Assembly (NCBI GenBank): GCA_023700845.1
Contig: JAMPYD010000092.1
Location: forward strand, 1-7,255
Reading direction: 5' to 3'
From: Elusimicrobiota bacterium
GTDB taxonomy: Bacteria; Elusimicrobiota; Elusimicrobia; UBA1565; UBA9628
DNA: 7,255 nucleotides
This document shows, piece after piece, positions 1-5,640 of the stretch. Each line of letters begins with the position of its first letter. Position 1 is the stretch's first letter. Made by a program: the position numbers and the translations under genes. A model generated the notes under the pieces. It worked only from the letters and a program-made list of their open reading frames with translations. It was not told the DNA's origin and searched no databases.

Positions 1-1429
1 CCTTCTGCGCCTCCATGATGTCGTCGATGTAGGCGTAGTTGCCGTTGCCCTTGTCGGCGAGCTGCTCCATCTTCGAGTCCTGGTAGTTGCCGGTGCCGAC
101 GCCGAGCACGGTGAGGAACACGCCGTGCTCCCGCTTCTGCTCGATGAGGCGCGTCAGCTCCCCGTCGCTGGTGACGCCCACGTTGAAGTCCCCGTCGGTG
201 GCGAGGATGACGCGGTTGTTCCCCTTCTTGATGAAGTGGTCCTGCGCGGTCATGTACGCGAGCTGGATGCCCGCCCCGCCCGTGGTCGAGCCCCCCGCCG
301 AGAGGCGGTCGAGCGCCGCGATGATGTCCGCCTTATTGGCTCCCGAGGTGGGCGGAAGGACGAGCCCGGCCGAGCCGGCATAGGTCACGATCGAGATGCG
401 GTCCTCTTTGCGCAGCTGCTCGACGAGGAGGCGCAGCCCGCTCTTTACGAGGGGAAGCTTGTCCTCGTCCATCATGGAGCCGGAGGTGTCGACCAGGAAC
501 ACGAGGTTGTTCGGCGGCAGGTCGTCCGTGGCGATCGACTTCCCCTTGAGGCCGACGCGGACGAGCTTGTGCTCGCCGTTCCAGGGGCAGGCCGCGACCT
601 CGGTGGTGATCGAGAACGGATGCTCGCCCTGCGGCTCGGGGTAGGAGTACTTGAAGTAGTTGATGAACTCCTCGAGTCGAACGGCGTCCTCCGGGGGCAT
701 GCTCCCGCCGTTGAGGAAGCGGCGCGCGTTCGCGTAGGACGCCGCGTCCACGTCGATGGAGAAGGTCGACAGCGGATGGTCAGAGGCCTTTTTGAATGTG
801 TTCTCCTCGATGAACGCGTACCCTTCCCGATCGACGGGCTCGGCGGACGCCTCGCGGCTCGCGGCACTCTTGAGAGTCTCTTTATAATCCCGGGCGCCGC
901 CCAGGGCTCCGAATTTCTTGCCAAAGACGAGCGCCGATGGGTCTCGAGGATTGAGCGGCTGAACGACGTCGCCGGCCCCGCCGAGCGCGCCTCCGGACGC
1001 GATGTTATTGTTCCCGCTCTCGTACGGGGAGCTCCCGGAGCCGAACAAGTTGCCGGAGCTCCCTCCGCCCTCGCCCGACAGGCTTGCGGTGCCGCTGATC
1101 ATGGACAGCAGGTTCTGCTCCTCAGAGGCGATCCACTTCATCGCGAAGGGCGCCAGGATCAGGGCGAGCGACGCCGCCGCCAGCACGAGCGGGCGCACGC
1201 CCACGCGCAGCAGGAGGCCGCGCAGGCGGCTCTCCTCGGCCTTGGCCAGGATCTTGGCCTTCGCCGGGTGCTTGCTCCGGCTCTCCGCGCTGTGGTCCAG
1301 CGCCGCGAGCCTCGCCGCGAAGGCGAGGTCCTTGGCGAGCTCCGGATCGAGGTCGGCGGCGACGGGCCGCCCGGCCAGGATATTGTCCAGCTCTTTGCTG
1401 AAACGCTCGGCTTCCATGATTTCGTCCAT
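1..1429 (-). CDS. Membrane-anchored VWA-domain protein (YfbK-like), possible anti-sigma fusion; 3' end beyond window
   Basis: The reading frame stays open from ATG at 1429 to the left edge (476 codons, C-terminus missing). Residues 1-75 are a charged, probably cytoplasmic segment. Residues about 78-100 form one membrane helix, and 112-155 are a Gly/Ser/Asn-rich linker. Residues 205-265 match the YfbK-type VWA N-terminal region, with motifs such as LSTFSIDVDAASYANARRFL. A VWA domain follows from about 307, with a complete metal-binding MIDAS: DTSGS at 314-318, Thr in STTGG at 381-385, and Asp412 in ATDGD. The start is set by a GGAGG 7 nt upstream. The gene lies 2 nt behind the ECF sigma stop, which points to co-translation. 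The N-terminus (motifs ILAGRPVAADLDPELA and KAKILAKAEE, then the helix) resembles the short cytoplasmic part of membrane anti-sigma factors but has no zinc-binding HxxxCxxC. VWA family and topology are clear; the anti-sigma role is inference. The usual YfbK C-terminal domain (DUF3520) would lie outside the window. Confidence 0.92.
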   Translation of the reverse strand, partial: MDEIMEAERFSKELDNILAGRPVAADLDPELAKDLAFAARLAALDHSAESRSKHPAKAKILAKAEESRLRGLLLRVGVRPLVLAAASLALILAPFAMKWIASEEQNLLSMISGTASLSGEGGGSSGNLFGSGSSPYESGNNNIASGGALGGAGDVVQPLNPRDPSALVFGKKFGALGGARDYKETLKSAASREASAEPVDREGYAFIEENTFKKASDHPLSTFSIDVDAASYANARRFLNGGSMPPEDAVRLEEFINYFKYSYPEPQGEHPFSITTEVAACPWNGEHKLVRVGLKGKSIATDDLPPNNLVFLVDTSGSMMDEDKLPLVKSGLRLLVEQLRKEDRISIVTYAGSAGLVLPPTSGANKADIIAALDRLSAGGSTTGGAGIQLAYMTAQDHFIKKGNNRVILATDGDFNVGVTSDGELTRLIEQKREHGVFLTVLGVGTGNYQDSKMEQLADKGNGNYAYIDDIMEAQK

Positions 1430-1431
1430 GA

Positions 1432-1956
1432 TCAGGCCTCCAGCGCGGGAAAATTCTTGCGCAGCTTGCGGATCGAGCGGAACAGGATCACGGCGACGTT
1501 CGACTCGGACAGCCCGAGCAGGTCGCCGATCGCGCGGTTCGTCATCCCCGAGAAGAAACGCAGCGACACCACCTCGCGCGCCTCGTCCTCGAGCCCGTCG
1601 AGCGCTTTCGTCAGGAGCCGCTTCTCGTCGGCGGCCTCCGCCTCCTTGGCCGGCCCCTTGGCCGCGTCCGCCGGTTCGATCAGCTCGAGGCTCGACCAGA
1701 CCCCCCTCTTCTCGGAGCGGAAGTGGTCGGCGACGGAGCGGAAGGCGATGGTGAACAGCCAGGTGCGGCGGTCGCCCCGCTTGGCGTCGAACTTGCCCCA
1801 GGCGCGGAAGGCCCGCTCGAAGGTGTCGGCCGCGATCTCGTCGGCCCGGGTCGCGGAGCCGGTGCGGCCGCGCGCGTAGTTGTAGACCCGGTCGAACCAG
1901 GCGGCGTAGAACTCGGCGAATTCCGCGGTCGGCTTGTCGCTCATCTCGGTCGGCAT
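1432..1956 (-). CDS. RNA polymerase sigma factor, ECF (sigma-70 family)
   Basis: This 174-aa protein has the usual ECF length and layout. Region sigma-2 spans residues about 13-82, with AEFYAAWFDRVYNYARG, the core-binding/-10 stretch ADEIAADTFERAFRAW, and TWLFTIAFRSVADHFR. A charged Ala/Glu/Lys linker covers 84-111. Region sigma-4 (112-167) contains LDGLEDEAREVVSLRFF and a helix-turn-helix (MTNRAIGDLLGLSESNV) that reads -35 elements. It directs core polymerase to a dedicated set of promoters, often in response to an envelope signal. The chosen start (MPTEM) has a GGGGG stretch 4 nt upstream; the internal Met5 has no spaced SD. The VWA membrane protein follows immediately and is the natural candidate for its regulator. 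I see no zinc-finger anti-sigma gene in the window. No autoregulatory GGAAC-type -35 is evident upstream. The family call is firm; the signal and regulon cannot be seen. Confidence 0.95.
   Translation of the reverse strand: MPTEMSDKPTAEFAEFYAAWFDRVYNYARGRTGSATRADEIAADTFERAFRAWGKFDAKRGDRRTWLFTIAFRSVADHFRSEKRGVWSSLELIEPADAAKGPAKEAEAADEKRLLTKALDGLEDEAREVVSLRFFSGMTNRAIGDLLGLSESNVAVILFRSIRKLRKNFPALEA
1437..1441 (-). promoter_or_regulatory. Ribosome binding site of the VWA gene inside the sigma factor's last codons
   Basis: GGAGG on the minus strand lies 7 nt before ATG (1429-1427). It overlaps the codons just before the sigma stop (TGA, 1434-1432). It decides the VWA start and supports translational coupling of the two genes. 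Confidence 0.8.
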
Positions 1957-2004
1957 GTGACCCCCGTCTGCGGCGTCACTCAGTATTCGCGCCGGGGGCC
2001 GGGA

Positions 2005-2010
2005 GTATTA
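2005..2010 (-). promoter_or_regulatory. Possible -10 element upstream of the sigma factor gene
   Basis: In the 70-bp gap before the sigma gene, TAATAC on the minus strand would place a start site near 1998 and give a leader of about 42 nt. No convincing -35 lies 16-18 bp upstream, and the typical ECF GGAAC...TC autoregulation pattern is absent. This is a weak candidate. Confidence 0.25.
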
Positions 2011-2026
2011 CAGCACTAAACGCCGA

Positions 2027-2662
2027 TCAGGGGGCGGCCGGCTCGCACTTGCGCGTCTGCCCCAGCGGGACCCAGGTGAGCCCCGACGGCTCGCGCCGGC
2101 GCGGCAGGGCGCGCAGGCCGAAGCAGCGCGTCGTTCCGGGGGCGTCGCTCTCGAGACGGTAGGTGAGCGTCCACTCGAGGCCGCTGCGCGCGTCCTCGGG
2201 GCCGTCGAGAAGGTGGTCGAAGACCTCGGTCGTGACGGGCAGGCCGAAGTACGAGGTGGTTCCCGGCGCGAGGATTTGACCGGGGCCGCTCTCGGCCCGC
2301 TCGATGACCTCGCCGCGCACGCGGGCGGCCACGGTCAGGCGCACGCCCTCGGCCTGCGCCTCGGCGTGGTTGCGGCGCAGGACCGAGACGACGTAGCTCT
2401 CCCCCTCGACGGGGAACATCGAGCGCGAGCGGTAGGTCGAGATCGTGACCGGTGACAGCGGCACCGCGGCGGGCGCGGACGGCGCGGGCGCCGCAGGCGC
2501 GGCGACGGGAAGCGGCGCGGGGGCCGTCGCGGTCGACACGACGGGCGCCGGCGGAGCGGCGGGCGCGGACAGAGTGGACAGGTCGGACGGAAGGCTCGCG
2601 CACATCGGCGCGAGCCAGACGACGGTGACGACTGCGATCACGAGCGCGAAAAATTTACCCAT
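2027..2662 (-). CDS. Exported or membrane-anchored protein of unknown function with Ala/Pro-rich linker
   Basis: The protein has 211 aa. Residues 1-22 form a signal peptide or N-terminal anchor: Lys3, then a hydrophobic core FALVIAVVTVVWLA, with a possible signal peptidase I site after MCA. Residues 30-70 are almost entirely Ala, Pro, Ser and Val, a flexible linker across the periplasm or wall. Residues about 72-205 form a small domain with alternating strands, including SYVVSVLRRNHAEAQAEGV and a later LAPGTTSYFGLPV. That outline resembles the beta-sandwich of FxLYD/DUF3426-type domains, but the match is loose and I do not assign a family. Two Cys in the last 40 residues (TTRCFG and TRKCEP) could form a disulfide outside the cytoplasm. 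A TATACT -10 lies directly before the ATG and no Shine-Dalgarno is present. It is on the same strand as the glycosyltransferase upstream and the sigma factor downstream, but probably transcribed on its own. Function unknown. Confidence 0.8.
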   Translation of the reverse strand: MGKFFALVIAVVTVVWLAPMCASLPSDLSTLSAPAAPPAPVVSTATAPAPLPVAAPAAPAPSAPAAVPLSPVTISTYRSRSMFPVEGESYVVSVLRRNHAEAQAEGVRLTVAARVRGEVIERAESGPGQILAPGTTSYFGLPVTTEVFDHLLDGPEDARSGLEWTLTYRLESDAPGTTRCFGLRALPRRREPSGLTWVPLGQTRKCEPAAP

Positions 2663-2670
2663 GTGCGCGG

Positions 2671-2676
2671 AGTATA
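2671..2676 (-). promoter_or_regulatory. Candidate -10 box (TATACT) giving a near-leaderless mRNA for the 2027-2662 gene
   Basis: TATACT (5 of 6 to TATAAT) on the minus strand ends 8 nt before ATG. This predicts a start site near 2664, about 2 nt ahead of the start codon. The box is part of a 10-bp palindrome (GAGTATACTC, 2670-2679). No good -35 is visible at 16-18 bp, and there is no Shine-Dalgarno. Confidence 0.5.
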
Positions 2677-2713
2677 CTCGATTTGGGACCGGGATGAAAT
2701 TGACGGAGGCCTA

Positions 2714-2742
2714 CCGGCCCGGCCGGCTATCCTTGAGGATAG
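2714..2742 (-). other. Hairpins just after the glycosyltransferase stop (possible weak terminator or 3' stabiliser)
   Basis: On the minus-strand transcript, CTATCC-TCAA-GGATAG (2727-2742) forms a 6-bp stem with a 4-nt loop, beginning 1 nt after the stop codon (2744-2746). It is followed by a self-complementary GC block, CCGGCCGGGCCGG (2714-2726). No U-tract follows, so this is not a classical intrinsic terminator. It may slow read-through into the next gene or protect the 3' end. Confidence 0.4.
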
Positions 2743-2743
2743 T

Positions 2744-3697
2744 TCAGAAGCCCGCGGTTTCGCGGACGAAGTACGGCCTCATGTCCTTGAGGTCGTAGTA
2801 GATGCGCACGAGGATCTCGGCCAGGAGGCCGATGAGCACCATCTGGAAGCCGATGAGCAGGCAGAAGATCGCGACCTGGAACAGGGGCTGGTCCTTGACG
2901 AAGATGCCCAGGTAGAACTTCTTGTACAGGGTGTCGAGGCCGAAGGCCACGCCGAGCAGGCCCATCAGCACCCCTCCCCCGCCGAACAGGTAGATGGGCT
3001 TGCCGAGGTAGGAGTCCATGAACTTGACCGTCATGAGGTCGAGCAGGACCTTGAAGGTGCGCGAGATGCCGTACTTGGAGACGCCGCGCGTGCGGGCGCG
3101 GTGGTTGACGGGGACCTCGGCCACGCGCGCGCCGAGGAAGCCGGCGAGCGCGGGCACGAAGCGGTGCATCTCGCCGTACAGGCGCAGCGGCCTGAGGTAC
3201 TCCGCCTTGTAGAGCTTGAGCGTGCAGCCGTAATCGTGCAGATGCACGCCGGTCACGTAGGAGATGAAGTTGTTCGCGATGATGGACGGCAGCTTGCGGT
3301 CGAGGAAGCGGTCCTGCCGGTCCTTGCGCCAGCCGGAGACGCAGTCATAGCCCTCGTCGAGCTTGGCGATGAGCTTGGGGACGTCGCGCGCGTCGTTCTG
3401 CATGTCGGCGTCGAGGCAGACGATGAGCTCCCCCGAGGCGTGCTGGATGCCGGCGAGCATCGCGGCGGTCTGGCCCGCGTTGCGGCCGAGGCGGACGGTC
3501 CTGAAGTTGGGATATTTGGCGACGAGCTTGAGCAGCTCCTCGTAGGAGCGATCCTTGGAGCCGTCGTCGACGAGGATGACCTCGTAGGGCTTGCCCAGCG
3601 CGTTCAGCGCGGAGGAGACCTCCTCGCCGAGCGCGGCGAGGTTCTCCTCTTCGTTGTAGACGGGGATCAGGGCCGACAGGTAAGGCTTGACTGTCAC
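2744..3697 (-). CDS. Membrane family-2 glycosyltransferase (GtrB/DPM1-like, polyprenyl-phosphate type)
   Basis: This 317-aa protein has a cytoplasmic GT-A fold at residues about 5-235, then two membrane helices at about 235-255 and 273-296. Motifs seen are LIPVYNEEENL (10-20), VDDGSKDRS (43-51) for nucleotide binding, DADMQ (96-100) as the metal-binding DxD, DYGCTLKLY (155-163), and VNHRARTRGVSKYG (197-210). The order, length and closing QMVLIGLLAEILVRIYYD segment fit the GtrB/ArnC/DPM group. These enzymes move a sugar from a nucleotide donor to undecaprenyl phosphate on the inner membrane face, for later flipping and use in surface glycans. The sugar cannot be told. The start is GTG at 3697; an upstream ATG in the gap is out of frame and stops quickly. 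A strong promoter sits almost on the start codon, so the mRNA is probably leaderless. No flippase or glycan cluster genes adjoin it, so it stands alone here. Confidence 0.93.
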   Translation of the reverse strand: MTVKPYLSALIPVYNEEENLAALGEEVSSALNALGKPYEVILVDDGSKDRSYEELLKLVAKYPNFRTVRLGRNAGQTAAMLAGIQHASGELIVCLDADMQNDARDVPKLIAKLDEGYDCVSGWRKDRQDRFLDRKLPSIIANNFISYVTGVHLHDYGCTLKLYKAEYLRPLRLYGEMHRFVPALAGFLGARVAEVPVNHRARTRGVSKYGISRTFKVLLDLMTVKFMDSYLGKPIYLFGGGGVLMGLLGVAFGLDTLYKKFYLGIFVKDQPLFQVAIFCLLIGFQMVLIGLLAEILVRIYYDLKDMRPYFVRETAGF

Positions 3698-3706
3698 GTG
3701 GCGGTC

Positions 3707-3735
3707 ATTCTATCGGTTTGCGCGATATGGTTCAA
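3707..3735 (-). promoter_or_regulatory. Sigma-70-type promoter of the glycosyltransferase gene, near-leaderless
   Basis: TTGAAC (-35, 3735-3730) and TAGAAT (-10, 3712-3707) are separated by exactly 17 bp, matching the housekeeping consensus at 4/6 and 5/6. The predicted start site is near 3700, about 3 nt before the GTG start codon, leaving no room for a Shine-Dalgarno. The promoter fills most of the 46-bp divergent gap shared with the SRPBCC gene. Confidence 0.65.
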
Positions 3736-3743
3736 TCGGATAT

Positions 3744-4175
3744 ATGAAGAAGAAGCCCGTCCTCGTCACGGTGTCCACGGTGATCGAGGCCCCCCCCCGC
3801 CGCATCTACGACGCCTGGCTCATCCCCCAGAACGCGAGCAAGTGGCTGTTCGCGACCCCGACCGGCGAGATGGTGCGCGCCGACATCGAGCCTCGCGTGG
3901 GCGGGACGTTCACCTTCACCGACCGCCGCGACGGCGAGGACGTCGTGCACACCGGGCGCTATCTGGAGCTGGTGCCCGGCAAGAGGCTCATGTTCGCGTT
4001 CAAGGTGCCCAAGTACTCGAAGGCCGAGACGACGGTCCGCGTCGAGATAACCCCCCAGAGCGGCGGCTGCCGCGTCGTCCTTAATCACCAAGGCGTCCCG
4101 GCGGACCAGGCGGAGGCCGCGCGCGAAGGCTGGGTCAAGATGCTCGAGGCGCTGGCGAGAGAGACGAAGGCCTGA
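3744..4175 (+). CDS. SRPBCC / AHSA1-like (START-fold) domain protein
   Basis: The protein has 143 aa when started at MKKKPVL. The frame is open further upstream (from 3687), but that extension overlaps the divergent gene and its promoter, so I use 3744. The whole protein is one AHSA1-type SRPBCC domain. It begins with the VIEAPPRRIYDAWLIPQ helix motif and then SKWLFAT. The core strands carry DIEPRVGGTFTFTDRRDGE (48-66) and GRYLELVPGKRLMFAF. It closes with TTVRVEITPQSGGCRVVLNHQGVP and the C-terminal helix EGWVKMLEALA. Such proteins form a helix-grip cavity that binds small hydrophobic ligands; bacterial members are often of unknown role and sometimes pair with an ArsR regulator, absent here. 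It is probably cytoplasmic. Only a weak GGA precedes the ATG. A run of nine C (3790-3798) covers residues 16-19. Family is certain; ligand and function are not. Confidence 0.93.
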   Translation: MKKKPVLVTVSTVIEAPPRRIYDAWLIPQNASKWLFATPTGEMVRADIEPRVGGTFTFTDRRDGEDVVHTGRYLELVPGKRLMFAFKVPKYSKAETTVRVEITPQSGGCRVVLNHQGVPADQAEAAREGWVKMLEALARETKA

Positions 4176-4178
4176 GCG

Positions 4179-4223
4179 AAAAAAAGAAGGCCGGCGCTCT
4201 CGCGAGCGCCGGCCTCTTTTTTT
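4179..4223. terminator. Bidirectional intrinsic terminator between SRPBCC gene and icd
   Basis: A perfect 12-bp GC-rich stem (AGGCCGGCGCTC, 4188-4199, with its complement 4204-4215) encloses a TCGC loop. Seven T (4217-4223) follow on the plus strand and seven A (4179-4185) precede it, giving a U-tract in either direction. It lies 3 nt after the SRPBCC stop and 11 nt after the icd stop, so it ends both convergent transcripts. Confidence 0.93.
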
Positions 4224-4234
4224 GAGGAGCGAGC

Positions 4235-5587
4235 TTAGACGTTGACCGCCACGCCGCCCATGTTCTTGACGATCGCCTGGCCGAACTCGGAGCACTTGAT
4301 CTTCGTCGCGCCCGTCATCTGGCGCTCGAAGTCGTAGGTCACCGTCTTCGCGGCGATGGTCGCCTCGAGGCCCTTGATGATGAGGTCCGCGGCTTCCTGC
4401 CAGCCCATGTGCTCGAGCATCATCACGCCGGAGAGGATGAGGGAGCCCGGGTTGACCATGTCCTTGTTCGTGTACTTCGGGGCGGTGCCGTGCGTCGCCT
4501 CGAAGATCGCCACGCCGTCGCCGATGTTGGCGCCCGGTCCGATGCCCAGGCCGCCGACCTGCGCGACCGCCGCGTCGGACAGATAGTCGCCGTTGAGGTT
4601 GGGCGTCGCGATGACGCTGTACTCGTCCGGGCGCAGCAGCAGCTGCTGGAAGGTCTGGTCGGCGATGCGGTCCTTGATGAGGACCTTGCCGGCCGGCATC
4701 TTCCCGTTGAGGTCGTCCCACAGCTCGGCCTCGGTGACGATCTGGTCGCGGAACTCGGCCTTGGCCACTTCATAGCCCCAGTCGCGGAAGGCGCCTTCGG
4801 TGAACTTCTGGATGTTGCCCTTGTGGACGATGGTCACCGACGGCTTCTTGTGCGCGATCGCGTACTTGATCGCCATGCGGATGAGCCGCTGCGAGCCGGT
4901 GCGGGAGATCGGCTTGATGCCGATGCCCGAGTCGGGGAAGGGCACCTTCGCGCCCATCTCCTTGGTGAGGAAGTCATAGACCTTCTTGGCCTCCGGCGTG
5001 CCTTCCTGGAACTCGATGCCGGCGTAGATGTCCTCGGTGTTCTCGCGGAAGATGACGATGTCGAGCTTCTCGGGATTCTTGACGGGGCAAGGGACGCCTT
5101 TGAACCAGCGCACGGGGCGCACGCAGGCGTACAGGTCGAGCTTCTGGCGCAGGCCGACGTTGACCGAGCGGAAGCGGGGCGTGATCCACTCCGACTTGCA
5201 CTTCGGGCACGTCGCCGGGCGGTCCATCAGCTCGGCGGCGCAATCGAGGCAGACGAACTTGAAGGAGCCGGCCGGCGTCGTCAACGGGCCCTTGAGGCCG
5301 ACGCGGTATTCCTTGAACGCGGCGACGGTCTCCTCGGGGAGGACGGTGTCCTTGTCGTAGTTCTTCAGCGCGGTGAGGCCGGCGTAGACCTCCATCCAGG
5401 CGATCTTCTTCTTGCCGCCGTAGGCCTTCTCGACGGCGCCGTCGAGGACGATCTTGGTGGCCTTCCAGAGGTCGAGGCCGGTGCCGTCGCCGGGGAAGTA
5501 TGGGATGATCGGATTGTCGGGGACCTCGAGCTTGCCGTTCTTGTAGCCGATCTTGGTGCCGGTCGCGGGGACGGTGTACTTGGCCAT
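4235..5587 (-). CDS. icd: NADP-dependent isocitrate dehydrogenase with an inserted zinc-ribbon-like loop
   Basis: This 450-aa cytoplasmic TCA-cycle enzyme converts isocitrate and NADP+ to 2-oxoglutarate, CO2 and NADPH. It aligns throughout with E. coli Icd (416 aa, compared from memory). Substrate and metal residues are all present: Ser141, Asn143 and Arg147 in RSVNVGLRQ, Arg157 in VRPVR, IFRENTEDIYAG (179-190), Lys256 in VHKGN, and the two Asp in NLNGDYLSDA (330-339). NADP specificity is indicated by HGTAPKY (366-372) and YDFER (418-422), which keep the E. coli Lys, Tyr, Tyr and Arg cofactor contacts. The oddity is about 29 extra residues between LTTPAG and RSVNV (about 108-139), holding CLDC and CPKC as CX2CX10CX2C, probably a zinc site. 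The start is ATG at 5587 behind AGAGAGGA; the frame is open upstream, but that part is antisense-frame sequence of the oxidoreductase gene. It follows that gene by 38 bp and ends at a strong terminator. Confidence 0.97.
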   Translation of the reverse strand: MAKYTVPATGTKIGYKNGKLEVPDNPIIPYFPGDGTGLDLWKATKIVLDGAVEKAYGGKKKIAWMEVYAGLTALKNYDKDTVLPEETVAAFKEYRVGLKGPLTTPAGSFKFVCLDCAAELMDRPATCPKCKSEWITPRFRSVNVGLRQKLDLYACVRPVRWFKGVPCPVKNPEKLDIVIFRENTEDIYAGIEFQEGTPEAKKVYDFLTKEMGAKVPFPDSGIGIKPISRTGSQRLIRMAIKYAIAHKKPSVTIVHKGNIQKFTEGAFRDWGYEVAKAEFRDQIVTEAELWDDLNGKMPAGKVLIKDRIADQTFQQLLLRPDEYSVIATPNLNGDYLSDAAVAQVGGLGIGPGANIGDGVAIFEATHGTAPKYTNKDMVNPGSLILSGVMMLEHMGWQEAADLIIKGLEATIAAKTVTYDFERQMTGATKIKCSEFGQAIVKNMGGVAVNV

Positions 5588-5590
5588 TTG

Positions 5591-5599
5591 TTCCTCTCT
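5591..5599 (-). promoter_or_regulatory. Ribosome binding site of icd
   Basis: AGAGAGGAA on the minus strand ends 3 nt before the ATG at 5587. It fixes the start at MAKYTVP, although the reading frame remains open far upstream. Confidence 0.8.
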
Positions 5600-5611
5600 A
5601 ATGTGACGGAA

Positions 5612-5640
5612 ATAAGACTGTGAAGCTACACGTGTTGCAA
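5612..5640 (-). promoter_or_regulatory. Possible separate promoter for icd
   Basis: TTGCAA (5640-5635) and TCTTAT (5617-5612) are spaced 17 bp apart, each matching the consensus at 4 of 6. The -35 half lies within the last codons of the oxidoreductase. The predicted start near 5605 would leave about 18 nt of leader containing the icd Shine-Dalgarno. This is a weak match; icd may also be read through from upstream. Confidence 0.3.

Noticed and set aside
125..1879. Very long plus-strand open frame (584 codons)
   Set aside because: It is antisense to the VWA and sigma genes, which have clear family motifs. Its protein is Arg/Ala/Gly/Glu-rich with no domain. GC-rich coding DNA often leaves the opposite strand open.
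1990..2003. GC-rich CCGG-CCC-CCGG inverted repeat between sigma gene and upstream gene, considered as a terminator
   Set aside because: The stem is only 4 bp with no T-tract on either strand, so it is probably just base composition.
3687..3743. Longer start for the SRPBCC protein
   Set aside because: The extra 19 codons overlap the divergent glycosyltransferase start and its promoter, and the AHSA1 domain begins only after MKKKPVL.
2663..4084. Plus-strand open frame of 473 codons
   Set aside because: It runs antisense through the glycosyltransferase and then out of frame through the SRPBCC gene. The composition is typical of a shadow frame.
4409..5623. Plus-strand open frame of 404 codons opposite icd
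   Set aside because: The minus strand encodes a fully conserved isocitrate dehydrogenase. The antisense product has only repetitive Asp/Val/Leu/Gly-rich sequence.
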